From positions 62,001-126,000 of the forward strand of contig NZ_DKGQ01000004.1 of the NCBI RefSeq assembly GCF_002453355.1: a stretch of 64,000 nucleotides of DNA, in the 5' to 3' direction. The notes under the pieces are model-generated. The model did not search any database. It saw only the letters and a list, made by a program, of their open reading frames with translations, and was not told where the DNA came from. Origin of the DNA: Psychrobacter sp. UBA6766 (GTDB lineage Bacteria; Pseudomonadota; Gammaproteobacteria; Pseudomonadales; Moraxellaceae). Positions 17,280 through 25,552 of the stretch are shown one piece after another. Within the stretch, counting starts at the first letter, position 1. The number at the start of each line of letters is the position of its first letter. The position numbers and the translations under genes are program-made.

Positions 17280-18344
17280 GTGAAATTACCTATATTGAAA
17301 TCTACAAGTTTGATTGGTGTTGTTTTATTGACTACCACCGCTTGCGCCCAGCCAAATGCCACAGATATTGGCAATAAAAAGCTAAACCAAACCCTTCAAA
17401 GTACGCAAGCTACTAGCACCGTTAGCACGTCTACCGACAGCCGTTTGCGTCAGCTTTTGACACAAGCAGGAATCAAAACGCAAATTACCTCTATTGCCCC
17501 CTCAAAATTGCCTAATATGTATCAAGTCAACTTGGCAGAACAGCCGCCGCTGCATATCACCGAAGACGGTAAATATGTCATTCAAGGCGAGCTGCAAAAG
17601 AACCCAAGCAAACGCGTCGTCAAAAAAATACCAGAACGTAGCACTGCTACTCAAATCGGTAAACCCGTTAGTGCCAGCCTTAAATCTGATCTATTGGCTA
17701 ATATGAGCGCGCTTAAAAACATGAGTGCTAAAACGCCGTTCTTTTATACTGCCGTTCCGGGTGTCATTTGGGGCGCGACATTAGAAGGGGTACCATTTTT
17801 ACTGTCAGACAACGCACAATATATCACTGATGGTGAGATATCAGTGATTGAAAATGGTCAGTTCACAGGACTTGATAGTAACTTTGAAAAACGCAAAAAT
17901 CAGTCGGTGTTTGCAACTTTAGACGACAGCCAACTGATTACTTATCCTGCCACCAGTCCTGAGAAAGCGGTTATTTATGTCGCTAATGACGTCAATTGTC
18001 CTTATTGTCGCCGCCTTCATCAACAGCTACCCATGCTCAATGCCAAAGGTGTGACGGTAAAAACCATCGGTTATCCAATCTATGAAAAGTCGCCTGAGCA
18101 AATGCGTGCTATCTGGTGTCAAGGTAGCGAAGATAGCCGCCGAGAAGCCTTTGATAAGGCGATGTTACAAGGTCAAATGACACCCGCACCAGCGAGTTGT
18201 AGCGTGAACCATGTCACGCCCAATCGTGAAAAATCGGCAGGGCTTGCGGTCATGGCAACGCCAGCTATTTACCGCGAAGATGGTGTCCTTTATCAAGCAA
18301 GCTTTGAGAGCCCAGAGTTTTTAGAATTTTTAGGCGTAAAGTGA
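17280..18344 (+). CDS. DsbC-like periplasmic thiol:disulfide isomerase
   Basis: The 354-residue protein has a signal peptide ending near ACAQP and a C-terminal thioredoxin domain with active site Cys240-Pro-Tyr-Cys243 and a cis-Pro motif MATPAIY. The region IWCQGSEDSRREAFDKAM resembles the DsbC helical insert with its second cysteine pair. Length is well above DsbC (236 residues), because two DsbC_N-like segments seem present: residues about 59-105 (LPNMYQVNL ... DGKYVIQGEL) and about 153-205 (YTAVPGVIWGATL ... YITDGEI). The start is GTG with an AGGAC site. It probably corrects disulfides in the periplasm; dsbB is nearby at 28.3 kb but not linked. Confidence 0.88.
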   Translation: MKLPILKSTSLIGVVLLTTTACAQPNATDIGNKKLNQTLQSTQATSTVSTSTDSRLRQLLTQAGIKTQITSIAPSKLPNMYQVNLAEQPPLHITEDGKYVIQGELQKNPSKRVVKKIPERSTATQIGKPVSASLKSDLLANMSALKNMSAKTPFFYTAVPGVIWGATLEGVPFLLSDNAQYITDGEISVIENGQFTGLDSNFEKRKNQSVFATLDDSQLITYPATSPEKAVIYVANDVNCPYCRRLHQQLPMLNAKGVTVKTIGYPIYEKSPEQMRAIWCQGSEDSRREAFDKAMLQGQMTPAPASCSVNHVTPNREKSAGLAVMATPAIYREDGVLYQASFESPEFLEFLGVK

Positions 18345-18386
18345 ATAGGTATAAAGTTGTGATCTAAAAACTTGAGTAAGAGCATA

Positions 18387-18428
18387 ATAAAAAACCGCCC
18401 GATAAATCATTTATTGGGCGGTTTTTTA
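18387..18428. terminator. rho-independent terminator after the dsbC-like gene
   Basis: A strong stem ACCGCCC-(G)ATAAA pairs with TTTAT-TGGGCGGT around a 4-nt loop and is flanked by A residues on the left and T residues on the right, so it can act in both directions. It lies between the converging dsbC-like and DUF2939 genes. Confidence 0.88.
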
Positions 18429-18485
18429 TTGCACTTAATAATTATTTTTAGCAAATGATTGCGGCAACCATTATTACAGTAACAG

Positions 18486-19139
18486 TTATTGCGGTAAAAC
18501 AATATCGACGATTTTCCAATTTATCAAACCTTCACGCTGCATCTCAATAGTCAGCGGATAACCTTTCACCTGACCGCTAATGTTAAAGCAGTTAATCCCG
18601 CAATAAGCCAGTTTTGGCTTGTCACTATCCGTACCTTGCGCCGCTTGTTGCTCAAGTTCAGCCGCTTGTTTTTGCATGATTTGCTGCATTTGATTTTTGA
18701 CCACGGCATTGACGTCACCGCGCTGAATGATTAAGTTTTGAATCAGGTTTTTAAGGTCGACTTGGTTACTGGCAATTGCCCACGCTGCTGCCAGCTCTTT
18801 GGTTGCCGTATTGGCTTGACCTTGGGTATTGATCAGCTTTTCGATATTTTGCGGCGTAATAGCGCCATCGACCGCTTGGACAATAAAGCTGTTGGCAGTT
18901 TCGGTTAAAGGTGCACCACCGAGTTCGGCAACCAATGGATATTTAGTCATGGTCACAGCAAACTGACTGGTCAATTGATTTTGGATACTGGGGCGCACTT
19001 GCTCATAATCAATAGCCGCCGCGATAGTTGCACCATCTTTAGCGTCATAGGCGTTTTTAAGCTGATAAGCACTGTAATAAGGTGATCCTGCAAAGATTGC
19101 AACGGCAATCAGGATTAGTAAAATGATCAGCTTTTTCAT
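18486..19139 (-). CDS. DUF2939 domain protein
   Basis: The 217-residue protein starts with an N-terminal signal or anchor helix (KKLIILLILIAVAIFAGS) and then the DUF2939 pattern SPYYSAYQLKNAYDAKDGATIAAAIDYEQVRPSI (spread over residues about 19-53). A Gln- and Ala-rich helical segment lies at about residues 155-172. It is probably an envelope protein, membrane-anchored or periplasmic, of unknown function. It converges on the dsbC-like gene and is divergent from dnaJ. Confidence 0.85.
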   Translation of the reverse strand: MKKLIILLILIAVAIFAGSPYYSAYQLKNAYDAKDGATIAAAIDYEQVRPSIQNQLTSQFAVTMTKYPLVAELGGAPLTETANSFIVQAVDGAITPQNIEKLINTQGQANTATKELAAAWAIASNQVDLKNLIQNLIIQRGDVNAVVKNQMQQIMQKQAAELEQQAAQGTDSDKPKLAYCGINCFNISGQVKGYPLTIEMQREGLINWKIVDIVLPQ

Positions 19140-19565
19140 AAAAAATACTACCTTATCGCAAACGTAATGGTTATCAGTATAAAAAAATAAAAACAGTGTT
19201 TAAATGCACATCAATGTGGCGCTAAATAGTAGCATGGCTAACCTTTATAACGGTATGGAAACCTTTATTCAATTCTTAATAAATTCTTTTTTAAGAAGTT
19301 TAAATCCTTATAATTCATAATTTAGACGGCTTAGTGCTTGATAAATACCGCTGTCATCTCCATAAATAGCGCAAACTTTTAATAATTGATTTGGCTAAGC
19401 AGCATCCCGCCGTATTCGCTTGCAAGATTCATAAATTATCCTCTTTCTCCTCATTACCCGCTTTGTTTCATGTGAAACCTTTGAGTGTGGGCAGTATAAA
19501 GAAGATAATTAACTCGGGTTGATGAATCGACCGATCGGTGGACTGTAAAGACGATAGGAGAGCCC
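19140..19565. other. intergenic region upstream of dnaJ
   Basis: The 426-bp gap lies between divergent DUF2939 and dnaJ genes. It includes a degenerate parS-like palindrome (19464-19479). I looked for a sigma-32 promoter (CTTGAAA and CCCCAT) and did not find a convincing one. No coding region is seen. Confidence 0.5.
19464..19479. other. degenerate parS-like palindrome upstream of dnaJ
   Basis: TGTTTCATGTGAAACC matches the parS consensus at 14 of 16 positions; the differences are the central CATG in place of CACG and the last base. It lies 87 bp before the dnaJ start and could overlap its promoter. Confidence 0.45.
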
Positions 19566-20693
19566 ATGAGTAAGCGCGATTTTTATGAAGTATTAGGGGT
19601 CAGTAAAACCGCTGACAGTAAGGAGATTAAGCGTGCCTACCGCAAGCTGGCAATGAAGTACCATCCAGACCGTAACTCTGATGACCCTGATGCTGAAGAC
19701 AAATTTAAAGAAGCGTCGATGGCTTATGAAGTATTGAGCGATGAAGAAAAGCGTTCGGCTTATGATCGCATGGGGCATGCGGCATTTGAAAACGGCATGG
19801 GCGGCGGCGGTTTTGGCGGCGGTGGTAATTTCCAAGATATCTTTGGCGACATTTTTGGTAACTTTGGTGATATCTTTGGTCAATCGCGTGGTGGCGGTGG
19901 CCGTTCGCGTCGCGGGTCAGACTTGCGATATGTGATTGAGCTAACCTTAGAAGAAGCGGTTCGCGGCTGCAAAAAAGAAATCAGCTTTACCGCACCTGCG
20001 CCGTGCGATACTTGTGATGGTAAAGGCGCCAAAAATGCTTCTGATGTCGTGACCTGTCAGATGTGTCATGGTCAAGGCCAAGTACGGATGCAGCAAGGCT
20101 TTTTTGCTGTGCAGCAGACTTGTCCGCAGTGTGGCGGCTCTGGTAAACAGATTAAAAATCCTTGTTCCGACTGCCATGGTAGCGGCGTTAAAGACAAATC
20201 GCGCACGCTTGAAGTGTCTATCCCAGCGGGTGTTGACGATGGTGACCGTGTCCGCTTAGCAGGCGAAGGCGAAGCGGGCGGCGCAGGCGTTCAAAACGGC
20301 GATTTATACGTTGAAGTTCGCGTGAAACCGCATGACGTCTTTACTCGTCAAGGTGCTGACCTTTATATGGACGTGCCCGTCAGCATTACCGATGCGGCAC
20401 TCGGTAAAGAAGTCGAAATCCCAACCCTAGACGGCAAAGTCAAAATCAAGGTCGCCGAAGGGACGCAAAGTGGCAAATTGCTGCGTGTTCGCGGTAAAGG
20501 CGTAACGCCAGTACGCACTACGATGAAAGGCGATTTAATTTGCCGCGTGGTGATTGAGACGCCAGTGAACCTGACTCGCGAGCAAAAAGACTTGTTACGT
20601 CAGTTCCAAGATACACTTGATGGCGACAGCAAGCATCAACAATCGCCACATAAGAGATCTTTCTTCAAAAAGATTGGCGACTTATTTGACTAA
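19566..20693 (+). CDS. dnaJ: molecular chaperone DnaJ
   Basis: The 375-residue protein has all DnaJ parts in order: J domain with HPD in YHPDRN (residues about 33-38), Gly/Phe-rich region (about 76-113), four zinc-binding CxxCxGxG repeats (CDTCDGKG, CQMCHGQG, CPQCGGSG, CSDCHGSG; about 145-206), and the C-terminal substrate-binding domain. It stimulates DnaK ATPase and delivers unfolded clients. dnaK is not adjacent, unlike in many bacteria. A strong AGGAG site precedes the ATG. Transcription ends at the hairpin at 20722, which contains a parS-like site. Confidence 0.98.
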   Translation: MSKRDFYEVLGVSKTADSKEIKRAYRKLAMKYHPDRNSDDPDAEDKFKEASMAYEVLSDEEKRSAYDRMGHAAFENGMGGGGFGGGGNFQDIFGDIFGNFGDIFGQSRGGGGRSRRGSDLRYVIELTLEEAVRGCKKEISFTAPAPCDTCDGKGAKNASDVVTCQMCHGQGQVRMQQGFFAVQQTCPQCGGSGKQIKNPCSDCHGSGVKDKSRTLEVSIPAGVDDGDRVRLAGEGEAGGAGVQNGDLYVEVRVKPHDVFTRQGADLYMDVPVSITDAALGKEVEIPTLDGKVKIKVAEGTQSGKLLRVRGKGVTPVRTTMKGDLICRVVIETPVNLTREQKDLLRQFQDTLDGDSKHQQSPHKRSFFKKIGDLFD

Positions 20694-20721
20694 TAGCTAG
20701 CGCTACTGTTTAAGTGGTTTT

Positions 20722-20759
20722 AAGGCCTATTGTTTCACGTGGAACAATAGGCCTTTTTG
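20722..20759 (+). terminator. rho-independent terminator of dnaJ, containing a parS-like site
   Basis: A 15-bp stem (AAGGCCTATTGTTTC on the left arm, positions 20722-20736) pairs with 20741-20755 with a single T-G wobble and a 4-nt ACGT loop, followed by a T-run. It starts 28 bp after the dnaJ stop. Confidence 0.9.
20731..20746. other. parS-like site at the top of the dnaJ terminator hairpin
   Basis: TGTTTCACGTGGAACA is one base from the parS consensus and forms the upper stem and loop of the dnaJ terminator. It is the reverse complement of the yigZ site. Confidence 0.72.
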
Positions 20760-20861
20760 TTGAGGCTATAAAAAACCATTTATCTATTATATTTGCTAAA
20801 CTTACGATAAATAAGCATGCATAAATCAATTTATTAATAAGAAAGTTTTTAGGATAAAAAT

Positions 20862-21704
20862 ATGAATCAACAAGCAGAAAAAAAAGAGCAGGAACAAACT
20901 ATTAACGTTGGCGTTATCGGTGCTGGGGGGCGAATGGGGCGTATGCTGATTGAAGCGGTACAGGACAACCCACAAACCACGCTGAGCGCTGCAATTGAAC
21001 GTCAAGGATCAAGCCTAGTGGGAGCGGACGCTGGCGAAGTTGCCGCGATCGGTCGTTTAGATGTTCAGATTGTCGATAATTTAACTGCCGTCATCAATGA
21101 CATCGACGTCTTGATTGATTTTAGCTTACCGGATGCCACTGAAAAAAACATGCAAATCTGCGCTGAGAGCAATGTCGCGATGGTGATTGGCACAACGGGC
21201 TTTAACGAGCAACAAGAGCAGGTACTAAAAGCAGCGAGTGAAAAAATCGCTATCGTCTATGCTGGTAATTACTCTACTGGCGTTAATTTATCCTTAAAAT
21301 TGCTCGACATGGCCGCGAAAGCTTTTGGCATGGAGGCGGATGTCGAGATCATTGAGGCCCATCATAAACATAAAATCGACGCCCCATCGGGAACTGCATA
21401 TATGATGGCAGAAGCCGTGGCAAATGCACGTGGTCAAAACCTAAAAGACGTCGCCGTTTATGGCCGCGAAGGACAAACGGGCAAGCGCGAAGCTGGCAGC
21501 ATTGGTATTCATGCGATTCGTGGCGGTGAGATTGTTGGTGACCATACCGTGATGTTTATTGCTGATGGCGAAGTTGTCGAGATTACCCATCGCGCGCGTG
21601 CGCGAATGACCTTTGCCGCTGGTGCCGTACGTGCGGCTACTTGGGTGATTAAGCAAGAAGTTGGACAATATAACATGCAGGATGTTTTGGGCTTAAATGA
21701 CTAA
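20862..21704 (+). CDS. dapB: 4-hydroxy-tetrahydrodipicolinate reductase DapB
   Basis: The 280-residue protein has the N-terminal NAD(P)H site NVGVIGAGGRMGRM (residues about 16-29), GTTGF (about 110-114), and the active-site motif EAHHKHKIDAPSGTA (about 166-180) that includes the catalytic His and Lys. DapB reduces the dihydrodipicolinate precursor in lysine and meso-diaminopimelate synthesis. An AGGA site precedes the ATG. The first 15 residues are a polar extension rich in Gln and Glu. DAP made here also feeds peptidoglycan, which mpl recycles. Confidence 0.97.
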   Translation: MNQQAEKKEQEQTINVGVIGAGGRMGRMLIEAVQDNPQTTLSAAIERQGSSLVGADAGEVAAIGRLDVQIVDNLTAVINDIDVLIDFSLPDATEKNMQICAESNVAMVIGTTGFNEQQEQVLKAASEKIAIVYAGNYSTGVNLSLKLLDMAAKAFGMEADVEIIEAHHKHKIDAPSGTAYMMAEAVANARGQNLKDVAVYGREGQTGKREAGSIGIHAIRGGEIVGDHTVMFIADGEVVEITHRARARMTFAAGAVRAATWVIKQEVGQYNMQDVLGLND

Positions 21705-21785
21705 GGCTTAAATTTTAAGGTTTTTTGCTTATGGTCTGCTAGCGGTTACTTATTAATAAAGCAGAATGACTGCTAGGAGTCAGAC

Positions 21786-22700
21786 ATGAATAATTTTGGC
21801 GAACATCTTATAGCCTATTTTGGTCGTACGCTGGCTATGATAAAAGCTACCAAAACCACAAGTTATACGCGTCCTATAGTATTTACGTTAGGCTTGACGG
21901 TATTGCCAATAGTCGTTCAGGCAGCTGCTTATCAAACCTATGTCATTCATACCTATGGTGGCGAGAGCTTATTACCAGCGGTGCGTCAGGAGTTAAATAG
22001 CAGTCGCGATGGCGGTACAGTGTCGACTTATCAAGATAAGTTGGTGTTGCATACCACTACCCCCAATTATCAGGCAGTACAGCAATTATTGGCACAAATT
22101 GACCGGCAGCCGCAAGCGTTAACGGTTGCTGTGCGCGTTGGCGATAACAGCAGCACTCAGAGTAATGTCCAGCAAGGTCAGGTTATTATTAGCAGTCGCG
22201 ATATCCAAGGTGCAGGGTTTATTAACCAACGTAACAGCCAGCAGCAAGGCAGCAATTTATATCAAGTACAAACACTGGCAGGTAGCGCCGCAAGCATTCG
22301 TACAGGAACCCTTTATTCGCTAATCCAAACTTATAACGCTAATAATTATCCTAATTATCGGCGCCCTTTGGGGCAGATTGTTATTCAGCAGCAAGTGTTA
22401 TTACCTACAATTCAAGGGATCTCTGTGATGCCAAGGTTATTACCAAATGGGCAAGTCGAAGTACAATTGACCCAAGTTGAAGAGCAGCTCGTGCGCGCTC
22501 ATCGTTCTTCTAATCGCTACGGCTATAATAACAGTAGCGTGCAAGGGCAAAGATTGAATAGCACCATCATTGTTCCACGCGGGCAGTGGGTCACTATCGG
22601 ACAAATTTCACAGAACAACCAAACTCAAACTTCAGGTTATGGCAGTAATCGAACGATAAATAGCAGCAATAGCGTACCAATTTCGCTCTTAGTGCAGTAG
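21786..22700 (+). CDS. secretin N-domain-like (NolW-type) exported protein
   Basis: The 304-residue protein has a possible N-terminal signal or membrane helix (residues about 31-54) and a region resembling a secretin short domain: GGTVSTYQDKLVLHTTTPNY then VQQLLAQIDRQPQALTV (about 78-118). The C-terminal part (VMPRLLPNGQVEVQLTQVEEQ and ...IIVPRGQWVTIGQI, about 213-280) resembles the start of a secretin core, but the protein is far too short for a pore. The protein is rich in Asn, Gln and Ser. It is an orphan with no secretion genes beside it. A strong AGGAG site precedes the ATG. The function is unknown. Confidence 0.7.
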   Translation: MNNFGEHLIAYFGRTLAMIKATKTTSYTRPIVFTLGLTVLPIVVQAAAYQTYVIHTYGGESLLPAVRQELNSSRDGGTVSTYQDKLVLHTTTPNYQAVQQLLAQIDRQPQALTVAVRVGDNSSTQSNVQQGQVIISSRDIQGAGFINQRNSQQQGSNLYQVQTLAGSAASIRTGTLYSLIQTYNANNYPNYRRPLGQIVIQQQVLLPTIQGISVMPRLLPNGQVEVQLTQVEEQLVRAHRSSNRYGYNNSSVQGQRLNSTIIVPRGQWVTIGQISQNNQTQTSGYGSNRTINSSNSVPISLLVQ

Positions 22701-22793
22701 TGAGTATTTAACCATTAACATTAATTGTTATTAATGCAGTTTGTTATTGATGATATGAATAGAAAGTATTTATAAAAAATATAAATAAACACA

Positions 22794-22834
22794 AAAAAGC
22801 GCGGTACTGCTGATGACAGTGCCGCGCTTTTTTA
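22794..22834. terminator. bidirectional rho-independent terminator
   Basis: A stem AAAAAAGCGCGG(t/c)ACTG pairs with CAGTGCCGCGCTTTTTT around a CTGATGA loop. It sits between the convergent secretin-like and decarboxylase genes. Confidence 0.88.
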
Positions 22835-22855
22835 TTGCTAATAATTACTTAAAAA

Positions 22856-24031
22856 CTAATCAATATAAAACACCTCTAAAGGTAGGAAGCCATTAAATTC
22901 AACCGATGAATACGAATTGGTATAAGCGCCAGTGGTCAGCCAATAGATTTTATCACCAATTTCTAGCTCTTCTGGCAACTGATAACCTGCTTCTTCATAC
23001 ATAATATCGGTTGAGTCACAAGTGGGACCTGCCAACACGACTGTACCTTCGCTTGTTGACGTTTCCATTTTAGGTGTGTAAACCGGATATTTGATTGCTT
23101 CACCTAAGGTTTCAATCAAGCCTTGGAATAATCCCACATCGGTATAGACCCAGCGCGTCAAATCCGTATCTGATTTACGAGAAATCAAAACCACGTCACT
23201 GACTAAGACGCCCGAGCCGCCAACCAATGAACGGCCAGGCTCAAGGATGATTTCTGGCATCTCGTCCTCATTATAGTCATCCGTCAAATAGCGACTAATC
23301 TCTTCAGCATATACCTTTATTGGATTAACTTCGCTGATATAGTTCGCTGGAAAGCCGCCGCCCAAATTGATCATTTGCAGCTTAATACCTTCTTCATTTC
23401 TCATCCAGTCAAACATATATTTGACTTTGGCAAGCGCATCATCCCAAGCAGCAACATCTTTTTGCTGACTACCAACGTGGAATGAAATGCCATAAGGCAC
23501 TAATCCCAAATCACGCGCTTGAATCAATAGGTCAATTGCCATATTTGGATGACAACCAAACTTACGTGATAGCGGCCATTCAGCAGTCTCTGACCCTTGT
23601 ACTAAGATTCGCACAAATACTTTTGAACCTGGGGCATGTTTCGCGATATTTTTTAAATCGGCTTCTGAGTCGGTCGCATATAAATCAATACCTTTATCAA
23701 AGGCGTATTTCACGTGCTCCGCTTTTTTAATGGTGTTGCCATAAGAGATACGTGATGGCTCAACGCCGCAGTCCAGCACGCGGTCAAGCTCATAGATAGA
23801 CGCACAGTCGAAGTTTGAACCAAGCTCAGCAAGCAAGTTAATGACTTCAACTGCTGGGCTGGCCTTCATTGCATAATGAATTTTTGCCTTTGGAAAAAAT
23901 CCCACCATTTCAGCAAATTTTGTTTTAATACGGCTCAGATCCACCACCAAAAACGGCGTTTCGCGACCTTCGGCAGCTTTGGTAAATTTCTGCCAACCGG
24001 CAGGGTCAAAATATTGGTCAATTTTGATCAT
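22856..24031 (-). CDS. speC: ornithine (or lysine/ornithine) decarboxylase, fold type III
   Basis: The 391-residue PLP enzyme has the PLP-lysine in HYAMKASP (Lys56), GYG-type segments with SYGNTIKK, the Gly-rich LGGGFPANY (about residues 222-230), EPGRSLVG (about 261-268) and the catalytic Cys338 in GPTCDSTDI. This set is the alanine-racemase-fold ornithine decarboxylase family. Length is the same as the short bacterial ornithine decarboxylase of Pseudomonas (387 residues). It makes putrescine from ornithine, or cadaverine from lysine in bifunctional members; substrate choice cannot be read reliably. A monocistronic gene reading left. Confidence 0.88.
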   Translation of the reverse strand: MIKIDQYFDPAGWQKFTKAAEGRETPFLVVDLSRIKTKFAEMVGFFPKAKIHYAMKASPAVEVINLLAELGSNFDCASIYELDRVLDCGVEPSRISYGNTIKKAEHVKYAFDKGIDLYATDSEADLKNIAKHAPGSKVFVRILVQGSETAEWPLSRKFGCHPNMAIDLLIQARDLGLVPYGISFHVGSQQKDVAAWDDALAKVKYMFDWMRNEEGIKLQMINLGGGFPANYISEVNPIKVYAEEISRYLTDDYNEDEMPEIILEPGRSLVGGSGVLVSDVVLISRKSDTDLTRWVYTDVGLFQGLIETLGEAIKYPVYTPKMETSTSEGTVVLAGPTCDSTDIMYEEAGYQLPEELEIGDKIYWLTTGAYTNSYSSVEFNGFLPLEVFYID

Positions 24032-24188
24032 GGTGGGAAACCTTTAATGAAGATACTAGATGTCAGAGAATAAAAACGCCAGAGAGTAGGGTATGACGGT
24101 CACTATATTATTAATCTTCCTTATAGCAACTTATTAAGTTTCGCTATAATAATTAAATGACACACAATCTAGCTTAGGGATAAGTGAA

Positions 24189-24743
24189 TTAAGAGCTGGT
24201 GGTTTGCGGTTGTTTATCCGCAGTTTGCTCGCCCTGTTTTTCGCGAATTTTAAGCACTTTACGCACTTTATCACGCGCCCGCGTTTGTTTAAGACGCGAT
24301 AAATAATCGACGAAGATGACGCCATTTAAGTGATCCATTTCATGTTGAATGCAAACGGCAAGTAAGCCTTCTACCTCTTCATTAATCTTGTTGCCATTCT
24401 CATCTAAAGCCTCGATACGCACTTTATTGGGACGTTCAACCTTATCATAGACTTCAGGCACCGACAAACACCCTTCTTCATATGGCTGCTTTTCTTCTAC
24501 CAGTGGCGTCACTTTAGGGTTAATAAACACTCGCGGGCTATTTTTATCTTCGGATAAATCCATGACGATAAGCTGAATATGGCGATCGACTTGACTTGCC
24601 GCCAAACCAATACCTTGCGCATCATACATCGTTTCAATCATATCAGCGATTAAGGTTTTGATTTCAGCCGTGACTTCCTTGACAGGCTTTGCAATCGTGC
24701 GTAAGCGCGGGTCGGGATAACTTAAAATAGGGAGTAACGCCAT
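24189..24743 (-). CDS. def: peptide deformylase
   Basis: The 184-residue metalloenzyme carries all three motifs: GIGLAASQVD (residues about 45-54), EEGCLSVPE (metal Cys) and QHEMDHLNGVIF (two metal His and catalytic Glu). It removes the formyl group from nascent proteins. I chose the ATG at 24743 because a TGAGGTG site lies just upstream; a GTG at 24752 would overlap that site. There is a polar tail after residue 170. It is not next to fmt, the usual partner, in this window. Confidence 0.95.
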   Translation of the reverse strand: MALLPILSYPDPRLRTIAKPVKEVTAEIKTLIADMIETMYDAQGIGLAASQVDRHIQLIVMDLSEDKNSPRVFINPKVTPLVEEKQPYEEGCLSVPEVYDKVERPNKVRIEALDENGNKINEEVEGLLAVCIQHEMDHLNGVIFVDYLSRLKQTRARDKVRKVLKIREKQGEQTADKQPQTTSS

Positions 24744-24898
24744 AAGGCTCACCTCAATGATAAAGATAAAATAGGTCTGATATTATAAGATAAATGGGGG
24801 CAAAAGTAATGCTTATCAATACAGGACCACCAATATTGTTCCCAATAAATATAAGAAAAATCTAGCACTTATAAATTGATAAGGAAAATAGAAACCAT

Positions 24899-24930
24899 AA
24901 AAAAGGCCTTGATTGCACAAGACCTTTTAA
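24899..24930 (-). terminator. rho-independent terminator of the glsB-like gene
   Basis: On the minus strand AAAGGTCTTG pairs with CAAGGCCTTT (one mismatch) across a 6-nt loop, followed by a T-rich tract. It lies about 30 bp beyond the stop of the small membrane gene. Confidence 0.8.
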
Positions 24931-24960
24931 ACGGAATATTTATTTATAAAGAAAATAAAG

Positions 24961-25215
24961 TTATACGCGGCGCTTATTCATAATCATCTCATAGATAAAC
25001 AGCAAGATAATCGCACCGATCACTGAGAAGATAAGACCAGTAAAGCCGCCATCAGCATTGATACCAACTAAGCCTGCAACAAAGCCACCAAGCATCGCGC
25101 CAACGATACCCAATACAATGGTCATAATCCAACCCATTGGATCGTTTCCTGGTTTAATAGCGCGCGCCAATAAACCTGCGACCAATCCGACAATAATCAT
25201 CCAAATAAAGCTCAT
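24961..25215 (-). CDS. GlsB/YeaQ/YmgE family stress-response membrane protein
   Basis: The 84-residue protein has three hydrophobic helices rich in Gly, with LVAGLLARAIKPGNDPMGWI (residues about 12-31) and GIVGAMLGGFVAGL (about 36-49), the transglycosylase-associated (GlsB/YeaQ/YmgE) signature. These small membrane proteins are often induced by stress. An AGGAG site precedes the ATG. It has its own terminator. Confidence 0.93.
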   Translation of the reverse strand: MSFIWMIIVGLVAGLLARAIKPGNDPMGWIMTIVLGIVGAMLGGFVAGLVGINADGGFTGLIFSVIGAIILLFIYEMIMNKRRV

Positions 25216-25552
25216 TTTTATTCTCCTAATATATTTTCATTTATGGTTTCATTTATAATGTGTTACTTGTTTGATGAATTTATTGTAGACATTCCTGAAA
25301 ATAAAAAGTAAGCACAAAATGTTATCTGTGTACGGGCTATGTGAGAAAAAAGCCATATTTGCTATCAAGCAGATGAAATAGGTAAACGGTAGGTTACAAA
25401 GGTAGTAAAGTCGCTAATGTAAGCAATCATCGGTGGCAATACTGTATGGATTTTAAAAAGAAAATAAACTATAAAAAGAGCCTAGCTCGTTTAACGAACT
25501 AGGCTCTTAGAAACCGTGATACTGTAATAAGTTTACTTTCTTATCGATAAAT
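25216..25552. other. intergenic region between glsB-like and mpl
   Basis: The 337-bp gap holds the mpl terminator (25474-25508) and, nearer 25220-25300, the likely promoter of the leftward glsB-like gene. Nothing coding is visible. Confidence 0.5.
25474..25508 (-). terminator. rho-independent terminator of mpl
   Basis: A perfect AGAGCCTAG / CTAGGCTCT stem, extended by an inner TCG/CGA pairing, is followed on the minus strand by TTTTTATAG. It lies about 45 bp after the mpl stop. Confidence 0.88.

Noticed and set aside
19140..19565. Sigma-32 heat-shock promoter for dnaJ
   Set aside because: No pair of CTTGAAA and CCCCAT-like elements at the right spacing was seen.
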